A stretch of DNA of 37,955 nt from Candidatus Polarisedimenticolaceae bacterium. GTDB taxonomy: Bacteria; Acidobacteriota; Polarisedimenticolia; Polarisedimenticolales; DASRJG01. Positions 14,313-21,157 of this stretch are shown here, in pieces (position 1 is the stretch's first letter; each line of letters opens with the position of its first letter). Made by a program: the position numbers and the translations under genes. The stretch is from positions 1 through 37,955 of the forward strand of contig DASUCV010000019.1 of assembly GCA_036275915.1 (NCBI GenBank), in the 5' to 3' direction. The notes under the pieces were generated by a model. That model was given only the letters and a program-made list of their open reading frames with translations, had not been told where the DNA came from and made no database searches.

Positions 14313-14636
14313 ATGCAGAGCGCGGCGGCAGAGAACAGGATCTTCCAGGCGCTCGCCGACCCGAGCCGCCGCGCGATCCTGAAGTCGCTCATGGGCGGCG
14401 AAGCGGCGGTCAAGGACCTGACGGCCCGCTTCGACATCACGCAGCCGGCCGTCTCGCAGCACCTCGCGGCGCTCAAGGGCGCCGGCCTCGTGAGCGACCG
14501 GCGCGAAGGGCGCCTCGTTTACTACCGGGTCGATCCGCGCGGGATGAAGCCGCTCATCGACTGGCTCGCGCACTACCGCAGCTTCTGGACGGAGCACGTG
14601 CGCCGCCTGGAGAAGCTGCTCGAGAGGATGGACTGA
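14313..14636 (+). CDS. ArsR/SdpR-like winged-helix repressor
   Basis: A 107-residue regulator with the ArsR pattern IFQALADPSRRAILKSLMGGEA. The recognition helix region is ITQPAVSQHLAALKGAGLV, followed by the wing SDRREGRLVYYRVDP and a C-terminal dimerisation helix. It lacks cysteine metal-binding motifs. ATG 14313 lies at the predicted transcription start of the promoter at 14278-14306, whose spacer carries the palindrome it probably binds. It is followed 2 bases later by an AHSA1 gene, repeating the ArsR/AHSA1 arrangement found at 8678-9530. Confidence 0.93.
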   Translation: MQSAAAENRIFQALADPSRRAILKSLMGGEAAVKDLTARFDITQPAVSQHLAALKGAGLVSDRREGRLVYYRVDPRGMKPLIDWLAHYRSFWTEHVRRLEKLLERMD

Positions 14637-14638
14637 CG

Positions 14639-15076
14639 ATGGTCACCGACAAGACGGCCCCTGGCCAGACCGAGACGATCGAGATGGAATTCGACCTCCC
14701 TCATCGGCCCGAGAAGGTGTGGCGCGCGCTCACCGATCCCGAGCTGCTCCGCGAGTGGCTGCTTCCGGTGATCGGATTCAAGGCCGAGCCCGGCGCGGAG
14801 TTCATGTTCAAGACGCAGCCGTACCCCGGCTGGGACGGCACCGTGAGCTGCCGCATGCTTGCGATCGACGAGAACCGGTCGCTCCGCTACGCGTGGACGG
14901 TGCCGTTCCTCGAGACGGTCGTGACGTTCACGCTGGCGCCGACGGCTTCGGGGACGCGCCTCACGCTCGTGCAGACCGGCTTCAAGGCCGAGCAGAAGCG
15001 CGAGTCGGGCGGAGCGCGCTACGGCTGGAAGATGATGGGCGGCAAGCTCGCCGACCTGCTCGGGAGGATCGCATGA
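14639..15076 (+). CDS. AHSA1/SRPBCC-domain protein
   Basis: A 145-residue START-like protein. The opening TIEMEFDLPHRPEKVWRALTDPELLREWLLP and the core FMFKTQPYPGWDGTVSCRML and RSLRYAWTVP are typical of AHSA1 proteins linked to ArsR repressors. It probably binds a hydrophobic ligand; whether this signals to the repressor is unknown. It starts 2 bases after the ArsR stop and overlaps the DUF1801 gene by 4 bases, so the three genes form one operon under the promoter at 14278. Confidence 0.9.
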   Translation: MVTDKTAPGQTETIEMEFDLPHRPEKVWRALTDPELLREWLLPVIGFKAEPGAEFMFKTQPYPGWDGTVSCRMLAIDENRSLRYAWTVPFLETVVTFTLAPTASGTRLTLVQTGFKAEQKRESGGARYGWKMMGGKLADLLGRIA

Positions 15077-15459
15077 AGAAGACGACCGCATCCGCCGCCA
15101 AGCCGGCTTCGAAGATGATCGACGCCAGGATCGAAGAGCTCGGCGGCTGGCGCGGTGCGATGCTCGCGAAGCTCCGTGCCGTCGTGAAGGCCGCCGACCC
15201 CGGCATCGTCGAGGAGTGGAAGTGGGAGAACCCCGTGTGGTCGCACGACGGGCTCATCTGCACCGGCGAGGCGTACAAGAAGGTGGTGAAGATGACCTTC
15301 GCGAAGGGCGCGTCGCTCGACGACCCCTCGAAGCTCTTCAACTCGAGCCTCGACGGGAACGTGCGGCGCGCGATCGACTTCCACGAAGGCGAGAAGGTCG
15401 ACGAAAAGGCGCTCAAGGCGCTCATCCGCGAGGCGGTGGCGCTCAACAAGGCGAAGTGA
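15073..15459 (+). CDS. DUF1801-domain protein
   Basis: A 128-residue protein of the DUF1801 (YdhG-like) family. The pattern is IDARIEELGGWRGAMLAKLRAVVKAADPGIVEEWKW, then ENPVWSHDGLICTGEAYKKVVKMTFAKGASL and the C-terminal helical HEGEKVDEKALKALIREAVAL. The N-terminus is Lys/Ala/Ser-rich. Function is unknown, although these proteins often sit in ArsR/AHSA1 operons as here. Its ATG overlaps the AHSA1 stop. No other gene follows closely on the same strand before the transporter at 15530. Confidence 0.9.
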   Translation: MKKTTASAAKPASKMIDARIEELGGWRGAMLAKLRAVVKAADPGIVEEWKWENPVWSHDGLICTGEAYKKVVKMTFAKGASLDDPSKLFNSSLDGNVRRAIDFHEGEKVDEKALKALIREAVALNKAK

Positions 15460-15529
15460 AGACGATGCCGGAGTAGACTCGTTGACTTCGCCGGGCGTGC
15501 GCCGCCATGATGGTGCGGCGAGGCACCCC

Positions 15530-16594
15530 ATGAACGCAAACGAGCAGCGCGACTCCTCCCGCTCGATGGACTTCGTGATCCGCGTCGGCCTGATCGGCGG
15601 GCTGGCGGTCCTCTGCTACCAGGTCCTCTCGCCGTTCCTCATGCTCGCCGTCTGGTCGATCATCCTCGCGGTGACGTTGTATCCGCTCGACCGTTGGCTC
15701 GCGCGGAAGGTCGGCAAGCAGTGGCTCGCCTCGACGCTGATCGTCGTCATCGGCGTCGTCCTCATCGTCGTTCCGACGGCGCTCCTCATGAGCTCGTTCG
15801 CCGACTCGATCCGCGGGTTCATCGACTCGGTGCAGAGCAACACGATCGAGATTCCCGCACCGCGCGAGTCCGTTCAGGAATGGCCGGTCGTGGGCAACAA
15901 GATCTACGGCGTATGGGCCAAGGCCTACGAGGACCTTCCCGCGTTCGTGCAGAGCATGCAGCCGAAGATCGGCGAGCTGGCGAGGCGCGCGGTCGCGATG
16001 ATCGCGAGCATCGGCGGCGGCATTCTGCTCTTCCTCGCGTCGTTCATCGTCGCCGGGATCCTGATGGCGTACGGCGAGGCCGGGGCGGGCGCGAGCCGCG
16101 CGATCTTCCGCCGCGTCGCGGGGCCGGCGAGGGGCGACGCGTTCACCAAGCTCTCGACCGCGACGATCCGCACGGTGGCGCAGGGGGTCGTCGGCGTCGC
16201 CGCGATCCAGGCGATCCTCATCGGGATCGCGCTCCTCATCGCGGGGATCAAGGTGGCCGGCGCGCTCGCCATCGTCGCGCTCGTCCTCGGGATCGCCCAG
16301 GTACCGGCGCTCATCGTCACGCTGCCGGTCATCATCTACATCTGGACGAAGGGCGACTACGGCACCGGCGCCGCGATCACCCACACGATCGTGCTCCTTG
16401 TGACCGGCATGGCCGACAACGTCCTGAAGCCGCTTCTCCTCGGGCGCGGCGTCGATGCGCCGATGCCGGTGATCCTCTTCGGCGCCCTCGGCGGGATGGC
16501 GGCCCTGGGCATCCCGGGGATGTTCGTCGGCGCGACGGGGCTGGCGCTCGGGTACGAGATCTACAGGGAATGGGTCGCGGCGGATCCGACCTGA
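15530..16594 (+). CDS. AI-2E family transporter (TqsA/PerM-like)
   Basis: A 354-residue polytopic membrane protein. Two N-terminal helices (about 15-55) precede a third at about 65-87 and a soluble loop at about 88-145. A dense helical region follows at 150-345, including GGGILLFLASFIVAGILMAYG, VVGVAAIQAILIGIALLIAG and the signature KPLLLGRGVDAPMPVILFGALGG. This is the AI-2E family, whose members export autoinducer-2 or act as Na+/H+ antiporters, so the name does not prove AI-2 transport. I start at ATG 15530 (MNANEQ) rather than the upstream in-frame TTG at 15482. Confidence 0.9.
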   Translation: MNANEQRDSSRSMDFVIRVGLIGGLAVLCYQVLSPFLMLAVWSIILAVTLYPLDRWLARKVGKQWLASTLIVVIGVVLIVVPTALLMSSFADSIRGFIDSVQSNTIEIPAPRESVQEWPVVGNKIYGVWAKAYEDLPAFVQSMQPKIGELARRAVAMIASIGGGILLFLASFIVAGILMAYGEAGAGASRAIFRRVAGPARGDAFTKLSTATIRTVAQGVVGVAAIQAILIGIALLIAGIKVAGALAIVALVLGIAQVPALIVTLPVIIYIWTKGDYGTGAAITHTIVLLVTGMADNVLKPLLLGRGVDAPMPVILFGALGGMAALGIPGMFVGATGLALGYEIYREWVAADPT

Positions 16595-16652
16595 ATTGAG
16601 GGAAGAAACCCGCTAACATCCGCGCCGTGACATCTTTCAACGGGGAGGGAAG

Positions 16653-17036
16653 ATGAAAGTCCTTGCGCTCGCGGCCGTCGCCGCCCTGTCGCTCGTCAGC
16701 GGTTCCATGGCGGCACAGCCTGCCGGCGGCGTGCCGTTCAGCATGTTCGCCATCACCAACACGCAGAGCGTTCCGATGAAGGTGACGCTCGAGGCGCCGG
16801 CCGGCACGGTCGTCTACGGCCCGGTCGAGGTCGCCGCCGACGGCAGCCTCTCGATCGACCCGAAGGTGACGAACATCGTCTCGGCGCGCGTCGTCGTCGA
16901 ATACAAGGACCACGGCTCCGAAGGCCAGACGGTGACCTTGGGCGGCGAGAAGAACAAGCTCTACATCAAGACGCTCATGGCCTCGGGCGGGATCGGCAGC
17001 GTCAAGGTGAGCGACGTCACCGGCTCGAACCCCTAA
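16653..17036 (+). CDS. Small exported protein of unknown function
   Basis: A 127-residue protein with a good signal peptide (MKVLALAAVAALSLVSGSMA, cleavage near SMA-AQ). The mature domain is rich in beta-strand pattern, for example FSMFAITNTQSVPMKVTLEA and ARVVVEYKDHGSEGQTVTLG, suggesting a small periplasmic beta-sandwich. No family is recognised. The ATG is preceded by GGGAGGG with good spacing. It ends exactly one base before the GTG of the RimJ-like gene. Confidence 0.75.
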   Translation: MKVLALAAVAALSLVSGSMAAQPAGGVPFSMFAITNTQSVPMKVTLEAPAGTVVYGPVEVAADGSLSIDPKVTNIVSARVVVEYKDHGSEGQTVTLGGEKNKLYIKTLMASGGIGSVKVSDVTGSNP

Positions 17037-17537
17037 GTGTCTCGCGTCCTGATCCGGCCGCCCGTGCCCGCCGACATGAACGAGTTCGTGACGGCGGCCA
17101 GGCGGAGCCGGCGGTTTCACCGGCCGTGGGGAGCGGCCCCCGACACGCCGGCGAAGTTTCGCGCGTACCTCGCGCGGACGCAGCGGCCGACCCACCGCGG
17201 CTTTCTCGTTTGCCGCAGGGACGACGGCGCGATCGCCGGCGCGATCAACATCTCGGAGATCGTGCGCGGGAGCTTCCGGAGCGCGTACCTCGGCTACTAC
17301 GTCTTCAAGGGGTTCGAACGGCAGGGGTACATGACGGAAGGGCTCCGCGCGGCGGTGCGCCACGGCTTTCGCGTGCTCCGGCTGCATCGCCTCGAGGCGA
17401 ACATCCAGCCGCGGAATGCCGCGTCGCTCGCACTCGCGAAGCGCTGCGGCTTCCGTCGCGAGGGGCTGTCGCCGCGTTATCTCAAGATCGGCGGCCGTTG
17501 GAAGGATCACGAGCGTTGGGCCATCCTGTCGTCATGA
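17037..17537 (+). CDS. RimJ/RimL-like GNAT N-acetyltransferase
   Basis: A 166-residue GNAT protein close to ribosomal-protein alanine N-acetyltransferases. The LIRPPVPADMNEFVTAARRS start, the acetyl-CoA region YYVFKGFERQGYMTEGLRAAVRHGFRVL (motif A) and LHRLEANIQPRNAASLALAKRCGFRREG (motif B) are all present. It probably acetylates a protein N-terminus or small amine; the target is unproven. The GTG start at 17037 is adjacent to the upstream stop. It overlaps the VOC gene by 4 bases and opens a four-gene chain of 4-base overlaps to 18884. Confidence 0.9.
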   Translation: MSRVLIRPPVPADMNEFVTAARRSRRFHRPWGAAPDTPAKFRAYLARTQRPTHRGFLVCRRDDGAIAGAINISEIVRGSFRSAYLGYYVFKGFERQGYMTEGLRAAVRHGFRVLRLHRLEANIQPRNAASLALAKRCGFRREGLSPRYLKIGGRWKDHERWAILSS

Positions 17538-17917
17538 GCCGGGCCGGTGCGGTGCTGTACGCCAAGGATGTCGATCGCGTGGCGTCGTTCTACGCGGGCG
17601 TCGCCGGTCTGAGCCTCCGCGCGGAGGCGGGGCACGCCGAGCTCCACGCGCCCGGCTTCCGCCTCGTGGTCGTGAAGATCCCGGACGCGATCGCGCGCAC
17701 GATCTCGATCGCGAGCCCGCCGGCTCCTCGCGAGAGCACGCCGATCAAGCTCGTCTTCCCCGTGGCGAGTCTCGACGAGGCGCGCGCCGCCGCATCGCGG
17801 CTCGGCGGCGCCATGAACGCCGCGGAGAAGGAGTGGCGCGACGAAGGGTGCCGGGTGTGCGACGGTCACGATCCCGAGGGGAACCTGTTCCAGCTCCACG
17901 AGATCGGCCGCGCATGA
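17534..17917 (+). CDS. VOC-family protein
   Basis: A 127-residue glyoxalase/bleomycin-resistance-fold protein. The N-terminal module AVLYAKDVDRVASFYAGVAGL and the C-terminal DEGCRVCDGHDPEGNLFQLHE, with a metal-site Glu in QLHE, are typical. No substrate is suggested. The start overlaps the upstream GNAT stop and the stop overlaps the phosphoesterase start (both ATGA), so translation is coupled. It is the third VOC-fold protein of the window, with those at 3367 and 13880. Confidence 0.88.
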   Translation: MSRAGAVLYAKDVDRVASFYAGVAGLSLRAEAGHAELHAPGFRLVVVKIPDAIARTISIASPPAPRESTPIKLVFPVASLDEARAAASRLGGAMNAAEKEWRDEGCRVCDGHDPEGNLFQLHEIGRA

Positions 17918-18384
17918 GCGCGCCCACGCGCCTCGGCCTGATCTCCGACACGCACGGCCTCCTCCGCCCGGAGGCGCTCGAGCTGTTGCGAGGGGTCGAT
18001 CACATCGTGCACGCGGGCGACGTCGGCGATCCCACGATCCTCGAGGCGCTCGGCGTCATCGCCCCGGTGACGGCGGTGCGCGGCAACGTCGATCGCGAGC
18101 GCTGGGCCGAAGCGCTCCCGGAGACCGAGATGATCGAGCTCGGCGGTCTCACCGTCTACGTCCTCCACGACCTCGGGCGGCTCACCATCGATCCCGGCGC
18201 CGCGGGAGTCGGCCTCGTCGTCTCCGGCCACTCGCACAAGCCGCTCATCGAGCAGAGGCGCGGCGTCCTCTACGTCAACCCCGGAAGCGCGGGGCCGCGG
18301 CGCTTCAAGCTGCCGATCACGCTCGGAGAGGTCGTCATCACGCGCGGCGCGCCCTCGGCGCGGCTCGTCGAGCTGTGCGCATGA
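17914..18384 (+). CDS. YfcE/MJ0936-type metallophosphoesterase
   Basis: A 156-residue calcineurin-like phosphoesterase of the compact YfcE group. All metal-binding motifs are seen: LISDTHG (about 9-15), HAGDVGD (about 33-39), GNVDRE, LHD and VVSGHSHKP, ending with YVNPGSAGPRR. YfcE-like enzymes are Mn-dependent phosphodiesterases with unclear natural substrates. The gene is complete and of normal length. It overlaps neighbours at both ends within the operon 17037-18884. Confidence 0.93.
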   Translation: MSAPTRLGLISDTHGLLRPEALELLRGVDHIVHAGDVGDPTILEALGVIAPVTAVRGNVDRERWAEALPETEMIELGGLTVYVLHDLGRLTIDPGAAGVGLVVSGHSHKPLIEQRRGVLYVNPGSAGPRRFKLPITLGEVVITRGAPSARLVELCA

Positions 18385-18884
18385 AGCCCGCGGCAAAGGT
18401 CGCGCTCATCGCGGGCGGCTACGTCGCGGCGTGGCTCGCCGCGAAAGCGGTCGTCGCGATCCACGGCGCCGGCCGTCACGGCGCTGAAGCGATGAACGTG
18501 TTCGGCGACAGCCTCTACTTCCTGGCGGCGTTCGGGCTCGTCGCGCTGATCCCCACCGCCGTCGCGCTGATCTCCCTCCGCCCGTATCCGAGATTCTGGC
18601 TCGGGCTCACGATCACCGGCGTCACGCTCGCGACGAGCGGCCTCCTCGCGGTGACGGCGTTCCTCCTCGCGCGCGGCGGCCGCATGGGACCGTTCATGCA
18701 AACGGCGGCCGGCCTCTCCGTGATCCGGATCCTCGCAGCACCGCTCGTCACGCTGCTCCTTCTCGTCGCCGGCGTCACCGCTCCCACGCGCGGGTGGCGG
18801 ATCGCGCTCCTCGTCTCCGCTGCGGTCGAGTGCGTGGGGTTCGCCTGCGTCGCCACGGTCTGGTCGCTCGGCTTGAGGTTCTAG
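18381..18884 (+). CDS. Four-helix integral membrane protein, unknown function
   Basis: A 167-residue hydrophobic protein with about five predicted helices (8-27, 46-66, 74-97, 110-130, 139-160) and short loops. No family or catalytic motif is recognised. ATG 18381 overlaps the phosphoesterase stop. The gene ends immediately before the TTG start of the DUF2007-Clp-N protein, so the two may be coupled. Confidence 0.72.
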   Translation: MKPAAKVALIAGGYVAAWLAAKAVVAIHGAGRHGAEAMNVFGDSLYFLAAFGLVALIPTAVALISLRPYPRFWLGLTITGVTLATSGLLAVTAFLLARGGRMGPFMQTAAGLSVIRILAAPLVTLLLLVAGVTAPTRGWRIALLVSAAVECVGFACVATVWSLGLRF

Positions 18885-19559
18885 TTGGACGAGCGCGTCG
18901 TGCTCCGGACGTTCCTCACGCGCGTCGAAGCGGAAGCGGCACGCGCGCTCCTCGCGGGCAGCGGCGTCGAAGCGTTCACGACCGGCGACGATTGCGGTGC
19001 CGTCGATCCCGCCCTCTCGTTCGGTCGCGGCGTCCAGCTCCTCGTCGCGCGCGACGACGAGGCCGCCGCCGAGGAAGTCCTGGCGGCGGAGCTTCCGAAG
19101 GACGACGAGGCGGACCTGGCCAGCTTGGCGGAGCACCTGATGCTCCCGATGTCGGAGCGGTACTCGGCGCCCGCGCTGCGCTCGCTCTTCGAAGCGCGAC
19201 GCCTCGCGTTCGTCCACGGCGCGAGCACGATCGGCACGACCCACCTGCTCGCGGCGATCCTCCGCCACCACGATTGGGGCACGACGAGGCTGCTGACGAA
19301 GGCCGGTGTGGACGTCGGCGCCCTGCGTCGTTCCCTCGGCGGGCCGCCCGCGGCGGAGCCTCAGGAGAAGCGCGAGATCCCGTTCGACGATGCCGTGAAG
19401 AAGGTGCTCGCGCTCGCGGGCGAAGCCGCCGGCACCCCGGGAGAGGCGACGATCCAATCCGCGCACCTGCTCCAGGGACTGCTTCTCGTCGAGCAGGAAT
19501 CGGGCGGAGGACCTCTCATCGCCCATGGGGCGACGTTGGACGCGTTGAGATCGAAGTAA
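18885..19559 (+). CDS. DUF2007 plus Clp-N double-repeat fusion protein
   Basis: A 224-residue protein. Residues about 5-68 (VVLRTFLTRVEAEAARALLAG, ending VQLLVARDDEAAAEEVL) resemble DUF2007, a putative signal-transducing domain. Residues about 90-150 (YSAPALRSLFEARRLAFVHG then GTTHLLAAILRH) and about 165-222 (IPFDDAVKKVLALAGEAAG, SAHLLQGLLL) are the two Clp-N repeats that bind adaptors or substrates in ClpA/ClpC. No AAA+ ATPase follows, so it could tether or regulate a Clp machine. The start is TTG 18885, directly after the upstream stop, with only a weak GAGGT site. Domain calls are by eye. Confidence 0.78.
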   Translation: MDERVVLRTFLTRVEAEAARALLAGSGVEAFTTGDDCGAVDPALSFGRGVQLLVARDDEAAAEEVLAAELPKDDEADLASLAEHLMLPMSERYSAPALRSLFEARRLAFVHGASTIGTTHLLAAILRHHDWGTTRLLTKAGVDVGALRRSLGGPPAAEPQEKREIPFDDAVKKVLALAGEAAGTPGEATIQSAHLLQGLLLVEQESGGGPLIAHGATLDALRSK

Positions 19560-19571
19560 ACTCCGCCCCTC

Positions 19572-20033
19572 ATGCCGACGACGATCGACGCAGAGCGCCC
19601 CGACACCGACGACGCGAAGGCGCTGATCGTCGAGCTGGACGCGCACCTCGATGTGCTCTACCCGAAGGAGAGCCGCCACGGGTACAGCGTCGACAAGCTC
19701 CTCAAGCAGAACGTCGCCTTCTTCGTCGTGCGGCACGACGGGACGCCCGCGGCGTGCGGCGGCATCGAGCTCGTTGGAAGCGAGTACGGCGAGGTCAAGC
19801 GGATGTACGTGCGCCCGGCGTACCGGGGCCTCGGCCTCGGGAAGCTCGTGCTCGAGCGTCTCGGAGAGCACGCCGTGTCCCGCGGGATCGCGCTCCTGCG
19901 TCTCGAGACCGGCATCCATCAGCGCGCGGCGATCCGCCTCTACGAGGGCGCAGGATTCACGGAGATCGGTCCGTTTCCTCCGTACGTGCCGGATCCCCTG
20001 AGTCGCTTTTACGAGAAGAGGATCGACGCGTGA
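19572..20033 (+). CDS. GNAT-family N-acetyltransferase
   Basis: A 153-residue GNAT protein. After a variable N-terminal part containing LDAHLDVLYPKESRHGYSVD, it has FFVVRHDGTPAACGGIELVG. The acetyl-CoA-binding motif A is VKRMYVRPAYRGLGLGKLVLERL, and motif B is LRLETGIHQRAAIRLYEGAGF. The sequence suggests a small-molecule acetyltransferase like those annotated PhnO or YedL-like; the substrate is unknown. It is followed by a GTGA overlap with the DUF1801 gene. Confidence 0.9.
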   Translation: MPTTIDAERPDTDDAKALIVELDAHLDVLYPKESRHGYSVDKLLKQNVAFFVVRHDGTPAACGGIELVGSEYGEVKRMYVRPAYRGLGLGKLVLERLGEHAVSRGIALLRLETGIHQRAAIRLYEGAGFTEIGPFPPYVPDPLSRFYEKRIDA

Positions 20034-20425
20034 AATCCAAGACGATCGACGAGTACCTCGCGGACGTCGAGCCGGAGAAGCGCCGCGCGCTCGGGGCTCT
20101 CCGCAAGACGATCAAGAAGCTCTACCCCGGCGTCGAGGAGTGCATCAGCTACGGGATTCCCGCATTCCGCTTGAACGGCAAGCTCCTCGTTTGGTTCGGC
20201 GCCGGTGCGCACCACTGTGCCCTCTATCCCGGCGGCGTCGTCGAGACGATGAATGACGAGCTCCGGGGCTACGAGACGAGCAAGGGCACAGTGCGCTTTC
20301 CGCCGGGAAAGCCGCTCCCGGCCGTTCTCGTCAAGAAGCTCATCGATGCCCGCCTGGCTCGCGGGGGCGTCCGGAAAAAAGCTACGGGCCGCGCTCGCGC
20401 TTCCTCGCGCGGCGGCCGACGCTGA
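20030..20425 (+). CDS. DUF1801-domain protein
   Basis: A 131-residue DUF1801 protein with the classical block TIDEYLADVEPEKRRALGALRKTIKKLYPGVEECISYGIPAF, then VWFGAGAHHCALYPGG, GTVRFPPGKPLPAVLVKKLIDARL and a basic Arg/Lys tail. The function of the family is unknown. The GTG start at 20030 overlaps the GNAT stop, indicating coupled expression. It is the clearest of three DUF1801-type proteins in the window (9603, 15073 and this one). Confidence 0.92.
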   Translation: MKSKTIDEYLADVEPEKRRALGALRKTIKKLYPGVEECISYGIPAFRLNGKLLVWFGAGAHHCALYPGGVVETMNDELRGYETSKGTVRFPPGKPLPAVLVKKLIDARLARGGVRKKATGRARASSRGGRR

Positions 20426-20493
20426 CCTCTCCGCGTCCCTCGCGCCGTGGGCGCGCGCATGGGCTAGGATCGTTTCCCTCGGAGGGTACGTCC

Positions 20494-21135
20494 ATGCACA
20501 CCGTCGGCGTGATCGGCTCGGCGAGCGTCGGTCAGACGTTGGCCGCGGGATTCAAGAAGCACGGCTACGAGGTCAGGATCGGGAGCCGCGACCCGTCGAA
20601 GCTCGCGGAGTTCTCAGCGAAGAGCGAGATCCCCGCGGGGACGTTCGGCGAAGTCGCCGCGTGGGCCGACACGATCGTCCTCGCGGTCAAAGGGTCGGTC
20701 GCGGAGTCGGCGCTCGGCGAGGCGGGCGCCGCCGCGCTCGCCGGCAAGGTTGTCATCGACACGACGAACCCGATCGCCGAGGGCCCGCCGGTCGACGGCG
20801 TGCTCCAGTACTTCACCGGCCCGAACGAGTCGCTCATGGAGCGGCTGCAGGCCGCGCACCCGAAGGCGCGGTTCGTCAAGGCGTTCAACAGCGTCGGCAA
20901 CGGTCGGATGGTGAATCCGTCCTACCGCGGAGGGAAGCCGACGATGTTCTACTGCGGCAACGACGATGCCGCGAAGGCGGACGTGAAGACCGTGCTCGAG
21001 CAGTTCGGCTGGGAGCCCGCCGACATGGGCCGCGCCGCAGCCGCACGCGCCATCGAGCCGCTCTGTCAACTCTGGTGCATCCCCGCCTTCTTGCGGGGCT
21101 CCAGGACACACGCTTTCAAGGTGTTGTGGGAGTAG
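20494..21135 (+). CDS. NADP-binding oxidoreductase, F420-dependent reductase-like
   Basis: A 213-residue Rossmann protein with VGVIGSASVGQTLAAGFKKHGYEV at the N-terminus. The glycine motif is GSASVG, and IGSRDP follows, with an Arg typical of NADP preference. TIVLAVKGSVAESALG, then VIDTTNPIAEGP and KAFNSVGN, match the NADPH-dependent F420 reductase/F420-dependent NADP oxidoreductase group. The true cofactor is uncertain because many members in non-F420 organisms use other partners. ATG 20494 follows GGAGGG. The stop is 22 bases from the convergent M20 peptidase stop. Confidence 0.88.
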   Translation: MHTVGVIGSASVGQTLAAGFKKHGYEVRIGSRDPSKLAEFSAKSEIPAGTFGEVAAWADTIVLAVKGSVAESALGEAGAAALAGKVVIDTTNPIAEGPPVDGVLQYFTGPNESLMERLQAAHPKARFVKAFNSVGNGRMVNPSYRGGKPTMFYCGNDDAAKADVKTVLEQFGWEPADMGRAAAARAIEPLCQLWCIPAFLRGSRTHAFKVLWE

Positions 21136-21157
21136 CGCGCCAAGTAACCGGCCGCCT

